DNA of 7,983 bases from Desulfurococcales archaeon (GTDB lineage: Archaea > Thermoproteota > Thermoprotei_A > Sulfolobales > WAQK01), in assembly GCA_027016915.1 (NCBI GenBank), contig JALURJ010000308.1:1-7983 (forward strand), in the 5' to 3' direction. Positions within the stretch are counted from its first letter, which is position 1. The number at the start of each line of letters is the position of its first letter. Below, piece after piece: positions 1 through 5,688 of this stretch. The position numbers and the translations under genes were made by a program. Under the pieces are notes generated by a model that saw nothing but the letters and a program-made list of their open reading frames with translations, was not told the DNA's origin and searched no databases.

Positions 1-1330
1 TTCCTATAGATGTGGCCTCCTCGGGGCCAGCCTCCACGGGGAGGCCTGTGAAGTCGGCTGTAAGTTGGTTCAGCAGCCAGTTCCTGGAGCCTCCGCCGAA
101 TATGTTTATCCTCTCAAGCCTCCGCCCAGTGAGGCGCATTGCCTGCTCGAACACTAACCTATACTTTAGGGCCAGGCTCTCGAACACCAACCTGATAAGC
201 CCGCCTACACCGCTGGGCTTTTCCTGCCCGGTCTCTTCCAGATACCTCATTATTTCTTCGATCATGTTCAAGGGAGCTATGAACCTCGGGTCGTCTGGGT
301 CTATGAAGGCCTTGAAGGGCTCGGCCTCTGCAGCCATCTTGGTGAGCTCCCCGTAGCTGTATTCCTTCCCCTCCTTCTCCCTCAGTATCCTCCTGATCTC
401 CTGGACGAACCACATGCCCTGGATGTTCCTCAGGAAGGTTATGGTGTCGAAGGCTCCGCCCTCGTTGGTGAAGTTGTACTCCAGGGCTTGGGTGTTTATC
501 AGCGGTCTGTCAAGCTCCACGCCTACGAGGCTCCACGTGCCGGAGCTCACGTAGCCCGTGGCCCTGTCTATGGGGGCGGCAGCTATGGCTGAGGCTGTAT
601 CGTGGGTCGCCGGGGCCACAACCTCTATGTCCTTCGGGACACCAAGCTCCTCCGCCAGTATCGGCAGTATCTTTCCGAGCTTGGTGGCGGGCTTAACCAC
701 CCTGGGGAACATGTGGGTAGGTATCCCGAGCTCCTCCAGTATGTCGAAGCACCAGGAGCCGTCGCGCGGGTCTAGAAACTGGGTCGTGGTGGCCTCAGTG
801 TACTCGGCGACCCTGGCCCCCGAGAGCCAGTAGTTGAACAGGTCCGGTATCATGAGGAAGAGGCTTGCCGCCTTTAGCTGGGACGAGTCGTTCTTCGCCA
901 GCGAGTAGAGCTGGTAGAGCGTGTTTATCTCTATGAACTGTATCCCGGTCCTCTCATAGATCCTTTCCCGGGGAATGATCTTCAGCACCTCCTCCATGAG
1001 GCCCCTGGTCCTCGGGTCCCTGTAGGTGTGGGGGTTTCCCAGGAGCTCACCCCTATTGTCGAGGAGAGCGAAGTCTATCCCCCAGGTGTCGACACCTATG
1101 GATATGAGCTTCCCCGCATACTCCTTGTATGCAAGCTTTATCCCTGTCTTAACCTCGCCCCATATCCTAAGCACGTCCCAGTATAGGTGCTCACCCACAC
1201 GTACCGGGCCGTTGGGGAACCTGTAGAGCTCCTTTATCTCCAGACGCATGTTCTTGAGGTCCAGCTCGCCGACCATGGCCCTACCGTTGCTCGCACCCAG
1301 GTCGAAGGCCAGAAAAACCGCTTTCTCCAA
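1..1330 (-). CDS. rhaB: L-rhamnulokinase (FGGY carbohydrate kinase), C-terminus cut by window edge
   Basis: This gene encodes an ATP-dependent cytoplasmic kinase predicted to phosphorylate L-rhamnulose (possibly L-fuculose) at C1. I translated the minus strand by hand: 443 codons are open to the left edge. E. coli RhaB is about 489 residues, so roughly 45 residues are missing. Blocks shared with RhaB, in order: N-terminal ATPase-fold loop DLGASNGR (residues 10-17), DTWGIDF (81-87), YRDPRT (103-108), GIQF then NTLYQL (129-141), EYTEATTTQ (176-184), ATHDTASA with the expected catalytic base Asp244, SGTWSL (263-268), NEGG (289-292) and GGGSRN..LNQLTAD (412-426). The start is TTG at 1330: an in-frame TGA lies 9 nt upstream, a GGGGTGA ribosome site precedes it, and the next in-frame ATG would remove the ATP loop. 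It follows the oxidoreductase gene after 87 bp. The RhaB assignment is stronger than FucK or XylB because the blocks match RhaB almost word for word; true substrate specificity is inferred. Confidence 0.93.
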   Translation of the reverse strand, partial: MEKAVFLAFDLGASNGRAMVGELDLKNMRLEIKELYRFPNGPVRVGEHLYWDVLRIWGEVKTGIKLAYKEYAGKLISIGVDTWGIDFALLDNRGELLGNPHTYRDPRTRGLMEEVLKIIPRERIYERTGIQFIEINTLYQLYSLAKNDSSQLKAASLFLMIPDLFNYWLSGARVAEYTEATTTQFLDPRDGSWCFDILEELGIPTHMFPRVVKPATKLGKILPILAEELGVPKDIEVVAPATHDTASAIAAAPIDRATGYVSSGTWSLVGVELDRPLINTQALEYNFTNEGGAFDTITFLRNIQGMWFVQEIRRILREKEGKEYSYGELTKMAAEAEPFKAFIDPDDPRFIAPLNMIEEIMRYLEETGQEKPSGVGGLIRLVFESLALKYRLVFEQAMRLTGRRLERINIFGGGSRNWLLNQLTADFTGLPVEAGPEEATSIG

Positions 1331-1417
1331 GACCCTTCACCCCATGCGCCTGGTTGGGTGTGCTCCATGATCCTAGTGTTTTTGGTTAGGATATGTGTTA
1401 CCATCCCGCCCGGCGGC
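1331..1417 (-). promoter_or_regulatory. 87-bp spacer before rhaB with a 6-bp inverted repeat; possible internal promoter or processing site
   Basis: The spacer between the oxidoreductase stop and the kinase start holds a perfect inverted repeat: ATCCTA at 1370-1375 and TAGGAT at 1387-1392, with an A-rich (minus-strand) 11-nt loop. A weak TATA-like stretch (ACATATCC, minus strand, around 1391-1398) would place a start site near 1367. All other same-strand gaps here are at most 37 bp, so this longer one may carry an operator, an internal promoter or an RNA hairpin. Function is inferred; the repeat is visible. Confidence 0.3.
1337..1343 (-). promoter_or_regulatory. Shine-Dalgarno site of the rhamnulokinase gene
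   Basis: GGGGTGA on the minus strand lies 6 nt before the TTG start. Its last three bases are also the in-frame TGA that rules out a longer N-terminus. It therefore decides in favour of the rare TTG start. Confidence 0.7.
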
Positions 1418-3289
1418 TCACGGCTGGGGCGGTAAAAACCTCTCGACAAGCTTCAATATCCCGAGCTCCTCCAACACCTCCCTCCTCGGGATGCCGTTGG
1501 AGTCCCAGCCCATGTATTCATAGTACTCGTCGAGCATGGGTTCCAGCTCCACGACCTGCCCCTTGGCCCCTCCCTCCTTTAGGGGCTCCTTGAGGAATCT
1601 TTCAGGAAGCGTGTCGTCCTTCCTCGTTATCCCATTGGCAACGTTGAACATCCTCTGAAGGTTATAGATCCTCCTGCCAGCCTCCAACAGCTGGTCCAGG
1701 TTCTTCTTCCTCCCAGTGATCAGCGAGTAGAGGCCCGCTAGGTGTGTTGGGGGTATGTCGATGAACTTGCATATGGCTAGGGACTCGAGCACCGTGAACC
1801 ATATCTCCCTTATGCCGACGACCCAGCCCTTGCCCTTGACCTCGAAGCGGTCAAGCCTATCATAGATCTTGAGGTCGTACGCCCTCTCCCCCTGCTCGAT
1901 CCTGAACACGTAGCCCTGGAGGTGGCAGGCACCCCTATTGGAGGTGGCGTACTGGAGGCCCATGCCCTTGAACGCCCTGGGGTCGTGCATCGGCACCTCG
2001 AGGCCCTTGACATGCATACAGTACTTCTCGGTCCCCCTACCTATGAGCTTGGAGGCGAGGCGGCACCCCTCGCCAAGTATCTTGCCGAACCCTTCCCTCC
2101 TACCTATCAGCTCGATCAGCTTCAGCAGGAGCTCCCCGTCGCCCCATTTGAACTCAAGGCCTCCGGTGTCCTCCTTGGTTAGAAGGCCCTTCTCGAAGGA
2201 CTCCATGGCCCACGCTATCGTCACCCCGGTCGATATAGTGTCTATTCCATACTTGTTACATAGATAGTTGGCCCTGGCTATGAGGAACGGGTCGTCGATC
2301 AGGAGGAGGGAGCCCAGAGCCGCAAGGGTCTCGTACTCCGGGGCCCTCCCCTTGACCTCCTCGTCCAGTTCCATGTATTTCCAGCAGTGGATCGGGCAGG
2401 CCCAGCACGCTTTGTGCTCCTTGACTATACCGATCCTCCTGAGGTTCTCCCCGGTGAACTTCTTCACGTGGTCCCACACGCCTAGAGTGAAGTTCTTGAT
2501 CGGCATGTCACCGTACTCGTAGAACTCCTCTATCTCCCCCGGCGTGCCACAGGAGGCGTGGATCTGGTTCGTCGGGGACGAGAGGATTAGGGGTAGGAGC
2601 CTGTGGAGGACGCTTCTAACCCTTTTCGGGTCCTTGACACGGACCTCCCCACTACCCCTAACGGCTATTGCTTTCAGGTTCTTGGAGCCCATAACGGCGC
2701 CCATCCCGGTCCTCCCAGCGACCCTGGGGCCGTCGGGGAGCACGTCCGCAGCCACTACGGCGTATCTAACCAGCCTCTCGCCAGCAGGCCCTATGGTGGC
2801 CACCCTCACCGAGCCTCCCAGCTCCTCCTTCAGCAGAGAGTCGGTACGGTATACGTCGAGGCCCCAGAGGCCCGAGGCGTCGCGCAGCTCGGCCTCGCCG
2901 TCGTGCACGTAGAGGTAGACAGGGTCCTTGGCCTTACCCTTGAAGACTATGCCGTCAAACCCCGCCCTTTTTAGCTCCACACCCCAGAACCCTGAGGCGT
3001 GCGCCTCGCCCCAAGCAAGCGTTAGGGGTGATTTGGCCGCAACCACGTATCTGCCGCTGCAGGGAACCATGGTGCCCGTCAGGGGGCCTGTCATGAAGAC
3101 GAGGACGTTCTCAGGGCTGAAGGGGTCGGCGCGCGGGTCCGCCATCTCCTCCACAATGATCTTGGCGGCCAGCCCCACGCCGCCTATGAACATGTCTGCG
3201 TCCTCTTCCTCCAGCTCCCTAACCTCAATGGTCTCCCTAGTGAGGTCGACGTGGAGGATCTTTCCAGTATAGCCGTACCACTCCGGCAA
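1418..3289 (-). CDS. Aldehyde:ferredoxin oxidoreductase (tungstopterin, 4Fe-4S), probably acting on lactaldehyde
   Basis: This 623-residue cytoplasmic enzyme belongs to the AOR/FOR family, which oxidises aldehydes to carboxylic acids and reduces ferredoxin using a tungsten bis-pterin and a 4Fe-4S cluster. The N-terminus YGYTGKILHVDLT is the family opening. The cluster ligands are Cys295, Cys298 and Cys302 in a CxxCxxxC motif, plus distant Cys507 in LAICKF. Pterin-contact segments are seen at PEYET (317-321), KGLEVPMHDPR (428-438) and KGMGLQYATSNRGACH (441-456). Length is normal for AOR or FOR (about 605-620). Translation starts at TTG 3289; GTGAGG overlapping the aldolase stop can serve as ribosome site, so translation is probably coupled. 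The gene sits 10 bp behind a sugar-phosphate aldolase and before a rhamnulokinase. From that context I infer L-lactaldehyde as substrate; glyceraldehyde 3-phosphate or a general aldehyde-scavenging role are alternatives. Family assignment is near certain, substrate is not. Confidence 0.95.
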   Translation of the reverse strand: MPEWYGYTGKILHVDLTRETIEVRELEEEDADMFIGGVGLAAKIIVEEMADPRADPFSPENVLVFMTGPLTGTMVPCSGRYVVAAKSPLTLAWGEAHASGFWGVELKRAGFDGIVFKGKAKDPVYLYVHDGEAELRDASGLWGLDVYRTDSLLKEELGGSVRVATIGPAGERLVRYAVVAADVLPDGPRVAGRTGMGAVMGSKNLKAIAVRGSGEVRVKDPKRVRSVLHRLLPLILSSPTNQIHASCGTPGEIEEFYEYGDMPIKNFTLGVWDHVKKFTGENLRRIGIVKEHKACWACPIHCWKYMELDEEVKGRAPEYETLAALGSLLLIDDPFLIARANYLCNKYGIDTISTGVTIAWAMESFEKGLLTKEDTGGLEFKWGDGELLLKLIELIGRREGFGKILGEGCRLASKLIGRGTEKYCMHVKGLEVPMHDPRAFKGMGLQYATSNRGACHLQGYVFRIEQGERAYDLKIYDRLDRFEVKGKGWVVGIREIWFTVLESLAICKFIDIPPTHLAGLYSLITGRKKNLDQLLEAGRRIYNLQRMFNVANGITRKDDTLPERFLKEPLKEGGAKGQVVELEPMLDEYYEYMGWDSNGIPRREVLEELGILKLVERFLPPQP

Positions 3290-3302
3290 GGCTCCCGCCT
3301 CA
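3290..3302 (-). promoter_or_regulatory. Coupled stop/Shine-Dalgarno/TTG junction between aldolase and oxidoreductase
   Basis: On the minus strand the aldolase stop TGA (3302-3300) is part of GTGAGG, a match to the archaeal anti-Shine-Dalgarno, lying 8 nt before the TTG start of the oxidoreductase. Only 10 bp separate the two genes. This supports co-transcription and coupled translation. Confidence 0.55.
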
Positions 3303-3962
3303 CTGGATCCTGTAGAGCTTCATGTAGAGCTCGACGTCCTTCTCAGGAATGGTCGGGGGCTCCTTCCCGAGGGATAGGGCGACGTACTGGGCTATAGCCA
3401 CCTCTTCGAGGGTTTCGGCAACAGCCTCCGCCTCCACCAGGTTAGCCCCCACGGCAACCACCCCGTGGTTCTGGAGCACCAGGGCCCTGGCACCCTTGGC
3501 TATGTGCTCCTCCACCAGCTGGGCGAGCTTGTCGGTGCCGGGGAAGGCGAAGGGGACTATCTCCACCTTCCTCAGAACCATCACGGCCTCGACGGAGACG
3601 GGTTTAAGCCCGATCCCGGCAAGGGCCAGGCCCAGGGTGTAGGGGTTATGTGCATGTATTATCGCGTTCACGTCGGGCCTCACGCGGTAGATCGCTGCGT
3701 GCATGGGCCACTCTATCGAGGGTCTGAGGAAGCCTTCAAGATAGTTGCCCTCCAGGTCCAGCTTGACCAGGTCATCTGGAGTGACGGCTCCCTTGAACAC
3801 GCCGCTCGGCGTTATCCAGAAATCCTTGGAGCCCGGAACCCTGGCACTAACGTTTCCCCCGAGAGCCGAGATCAGCCCTCTCTCGTACAGGGACTTCATG
3901 ACCCTGCAGATCTCCTCCTTGAGCTCGTCCTCAGAAACCAGCGAAAATCCCTCTACGCCCAT
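3300..3962 (-). CDS. Class II (zinc) deoxyketose-1-phosphate aldolase, FucA/RhaD type
   Basis: This 220-residue cytoplasmic enzyme is of the AraD/FucA fold and is predicted to split L-rhamnulose 1-phosphate or L-fuculose 1-phosphate into DHAP and L-lactaldehyde. Visible sites are GGNVSAR (35-41) and TPSG (51-54) for the phosphate, catalytic Glu84 in PSIEWPMH, zinc ligands His103 and His105 in HAHNPY, and His166 in QNHG. The spacings 19, 2 and 61 equal those I recall for E. coli FucA (Glu73, His92, His94, His155). The length is that of FucA (215), not E. coli RhaD (about 274). The second Ser of the usual PSSE is Ile83 here, and the segment matching FucA Tyr113 reads VSVEAV without tyrosine, so specificity may differ. 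The ATG start has GAGGGAGAG just ahead and an in-frame TAG at 3995. It is the first gene of the catabolic operon. A ribulose-phosphate epimerase is an alternative, less likely given the neighbours. Confidence 0.9.
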   Translation of the reverse strand: MGVEGFSLVSEDELKEEICRVMKSLYERGLISALGGNVSARVPGSKDFWITPSGVFKGAVTPDDLVKLDLEGNYLEGFLRPSIEWPMHAAIYRVRPDVNAIIHAHNPYTLGLALAGIGLKPVSVEAVMVLRKVEIVPFAFPGTDKLAQLVEEHIAKGARALVLQNHGVVAVGANLVEAEAVAETLEEVAIAQYVALSLGKEPPTIPEKDVELYMKLYRIQ

Positions 3963-3966
3963 GGGG

Positions 3967-3975
3967 CTCTCCCTC
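3967..3975 (-). promoter_or_regulatory. Shine-Dalgarno site of the aldolase gene
   Basis: GAGGGAGAG on the minus strand lies 4 nt before the ATG at 3962. No other start codon lies between the in-frame TAG at 3995 and this ATG, so the start is well fixed. Confidence 0.55.
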
Positions 3976-3994
3976 GAATATAAGGCACATAGCT

Positions 3995-4006
3995 AGGTTT
4001 AAACCT
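3995..4006 (-). promoter_or_regulatory. Candidate TATA box (12-bp palindrome) for the aldolase operon
   Basis: AGGTTTAAACCT is a perfect 12-bp palindrome with a TTTAAA core. On the minus strand it is preceded by an A-rich element (CGAAAC) that could be a TFB recognition element. Counting about 25 bp from its centre gives a start near 3976, directly before the Shine-Dalgarno site, so the leader would be about 14 nt. The symmetry also makes it a possible repressor site. The nearer TATAT at 3978-3982 is too close to the ATG to serve. Confidence 0.5.
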
Positions 4007-4072
4007 GTTTCGGGCCAACCCTAATGCCACCCGTTTCTGGTAGGAGGAATTGCAATGTTCATTCATGATAAT

Positions 4073-4099
4073 CTTTAATTACACTGCCCCAAAATTATT
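4073..4099 (+). promoter_or_regulatory. Candidate TATA boxes for the isomerase gene
   Basis: Two AT-rich stretches, CTTTAATTAC (4073-4082) and AAAATTATT (4091-4099), face the isomerase. They would place transcription starts near 4104 or 4121, giving leaders of roughly 56 or 39 nt. Sequence alone does not decide between them. Confidence 0.35.
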
Positions 4100-4145
4100 C
4101 CCTTGACCATTATCCAAAACCCGTCCAAACCCAACACCTAGGTCC

Positions 4146-4152
4146 GGGGTGT
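4146..4152 (+). promoter_or_regulatory. Shine-Dalgarno site of the isomerase gene, possibly masked by a hairpin
   Basis: GGGGTGT lies 7 nt before the GTG start at 4160, and an in-frame TAG at 4139-4141 excludes a longer protein. ACACC at 4134-4138 is complementary to GGTGT at 4148-4152, so a 5-bp stem could cover the site. Confidence 0.55.
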
Positions 4153-4159
4153 CCGCGCC

Positions 4160-5656
4160 GTGAAGTTGGCAACCATAGGTATAGCAATGCTCGGGGACGA
4201 GAGAAGGAGCGTTATGGAGAGGCTGGAAGGCAAGTGCCTGGAGCAGATGGAGAAGCTCAAAAACATAATCAAGGAGAAGCTCAAGTACTCCGACGGCTCC
4301 TCGCCAGAAGTCGTAACGGCTCCCAAGGTCATATCGTCCATACGGGACTCCAAGGAGGTTGGAGCCTACCTGGCCAAGAACAATGTGGGCATACTCGTGA
4401 TCCTCTACTACATATGGGACTACCCGTACCTCGTGTGGCCCCTGGTAAACATGGTTGGGAAGGACAAACCCATACTGAACGTGTCCAACAACGAGGGCCT
4501 ATACCCAGGCAACGTCGGCCTCCTAGCGACGGACGGCGCCCTCAGGCAGGCCGGCCTCAGAACCCACAGGATCATCGGCGACCTCGACGACCCGGCCATC
4601 CAGGAGAGGATAATCAGGTGGCTCTATGCAGCCGAGGCCTACGCCTCGCTCAGAGGACAGGTCTACGGTATGTTCGGAGGCCACTCTATGGGCATGGAGA
4701 CAGGGTACTTCCACCTAGTGCCTTTCCAGAAGACCTTCGGGGTATCCGTATACCAGATAGACCAGCTCTGGCTCGCTAAGGAGATGGAGAAGGTGGACGA
4801 GGCGGAGGTTGAGAAGGGGTTCAAGTGGCTCAACGAGATGCTGGGCGACAGGATAAAGTATGACGGGAAGATGCTCACACCCGAGAAGCTCAAGCTGCAA
4901 ATCCGCCTATACCTAGCCATGAGGAAGGTATGCGACGAGTGGGGCTTCGACTTCTGCGGTATAAAGGGCCAGAGGGACTTCACGGAGCACGTGGTCATAA
5001 CCGACGTAGCCGAGATGCTTATGAACGACCCCTACGACTGGAACGGCCCCAAGGAGCCCATAGTGTGCGCTACCGAGGCCGACTCCCTCGGCGCCCTAAC
5101 CATGCAGATACTGAAGTACATCAGCGGGGGGCTACCGGTGCTATTCGCCGACGTCAGGCTCTACGTGCCGGAGAAGGACATCTGGATACTCGCCAACTCG
5201 GGTAACCACCCAAGCTGGTATGCCTCCATGAGCTTCGACCCCCGCGAGAACTTCAAGAAGGTGACCTTCTGGCCAGCCATAGAGATGTACTTCCCCACTG
5301 GAGGGGCCTCCGTCGAGTTCGACGCCGCGCCGGGAGAAATGACCTTCGCCAGGCTCGGCCTGAGGGACGACAAGCTCTACATGGTGATCGTGAGGGGAGA
5401 GTCCCTGGAGCTTCCCGAGGATGAGAGCAGGAAGCTTAAGGAGCAGACCAACCCTACGTGGCCCCACATGTACGTCAAGTTCAGGGCCAGCTACGACGAG
5501 TTCATCAACGTGTTCCCGGCAAACCACATACACGGCATCCCTGGCGATAGGGTGGAGGAGCTGGTCCGCTTCTGCGAGATCGCAGGCATAAAGCCCATAG
5601 TGCTCGGAGAGGACAAGGAGAGGTTCCTGGAACCACTGTGGGAGCAGGTTAAATAA
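4160..5656 (+). CDS. L-fucose/L-arabinose isomerase family protein, probable 6-deoxyhexose isomerase
   Basis: This 498-residue cytoplasmic protein is predicted to interconvert an aldose and ketose (L-fucose/L-fuculose or L-rhamnose/L-rhamnulose) with a divalent metal. Family features in order: GLYPGNVGLLAT (113-124); FGGHSMGME (172-180), matching the GGRxxGM loop of FucI; IDQLWLAKEME (200-210); CGIKGQRDF (266-274); ATEADSLGALTMQ (304-316), where Glu306 is the likely first metal ligand; PVLFADVR (326-333), where Asp331 is the second; NSGNH (346-350); and ANHIHG (454-459), where His456 is the likely third ligand. Glu to Asp spacing (25) is within one of that recalled for E. coli FucI (Glu337, Asp361). 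It is shorter than FucI (591), as usual for archaeal and clostridial members of the superfamily. Start GTG is fixed by an in-frame TAG 21 nt upstream. It is transcribed away from the aldolase operon. It has no resemblance to the TIM-barrel rhamnose isomerases RhaA/RhaI. Superfamily is sure, substrate inferred from neighbours. Confidence 0.88.
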   Translation: MKLATIGIAMLGDERRSVMERLEGKCLEQMEKLKNIIKEKLKYSDGSSPEVVTAPKVISSIRDSKEVGAYLAKNNVGILVILYYIWDYPYLVWPLVNMVGKDKPILNVSNNEGLYPGNVGLLATDGALRQAGLRTHRIIGDLDDPAIQERIIRWLYAAEAYASLRGQVYGMFGGHSMGMETGYFHLVPFQKTFGVSVYQIDQLWLAKEMEKVDEAEVEKGFKWLNEMLGDRIKYDGKMLTPEKLKLQIRLYLAMRKVCDEWGFDFCGIKGQRDFTEHVVITDVAEMLMNDPYDWNGPKEPIVCATEADSLGALTMQILKYISGGLPVLFADVRLYVPEKDIWILANSGNHPSWYASMSFDPRENFKKVTFWPAIEMYFPTGGASVEFDAAPGEMTFARLGLRDDKLYMVIVRGESLELPEDESRKLKEQTNPTWPHMYVKFRASYDEFINVFPANHIHGIPGDRVEELVRFCEIAGIKPIVLGEDKERFLEPLWEQVK

Positions 5657-5688
5657 AGACGGTTTTTCCTATCCCCTTTCTCCCTGTT
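5657..5688. terminator. Pyrimidine-rich terminator between convergent genes
   Basis: The 32-bp gap between the isomerase stop and the MalG-type permease stop carries, on the plus strand, successive T-rich tracts (TTTTT, CCCCTTT, then TTTT at the edge). This is the usual hairpin-free archaeal terminator and would serve the isomerase transcript. On the minus strand the tract is A/G-rich, so the permease operon probably ends farther on, inside the isomerase gene. Confidence 0.55.

Larger units (their letters stand above)
3963..4159. promoter_or_regulatory. Divergent control region between the aldolase operon and the isomerase gene
   Basis: This 197-bp region is more AT-rich than the genes around it and must hold both promoters. 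From left to right it holds the aldolase leader and TATA palindrome, a 7-codon open frame with a strong ribosome site (4042-4078), two AT-rich boxes facing the isomerase (4073-4082 and 4090-4099), a tandem near-repeat TCCAAAACCC/TCCAAACCC (4113-4132), and a small hairpin covering the isomerase ribosome site (4134-4152). No regulator gene is present in the window. Joint control of both directions by one sugar-responsive factor is inference. Confidence 0.6.

Noticed and set aside
12..356. 114-codon plus-strand frame at the left edge
   Set aside because: It is antisense to the rhamnulokinase, whose continuous match to RhaB on the minus strand explains the region.
2603..2974. Overlapping plus-strand frames of about 120 codons opposite the oxidoreductase
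   Set aside because: Shadows of the AOR gene; no motif, no start signal, composition mirrors the coding strand.
3465..3983. 172-codon open frame on the plus strand opposite the aldolase
   Set aside because: It is antisense to a gene with complete catalytic motifs, has no recognisable domain, and is a product of the GC-rich third positions on the other strand.
3977..3986. CTTATATTC as the aldolase TATA box
   Set aside because: It lies about 20 bp before the ATG, so a start 25 bp downstream would fall inside the coding region; the TTTAAA palindrome fits better.
5141..5533. 130-codon minus-strand frame opposite the isomerase
   Set aside because: It has no ribosome site or family resemblance and lies fully within the well-supported isomerase gene.
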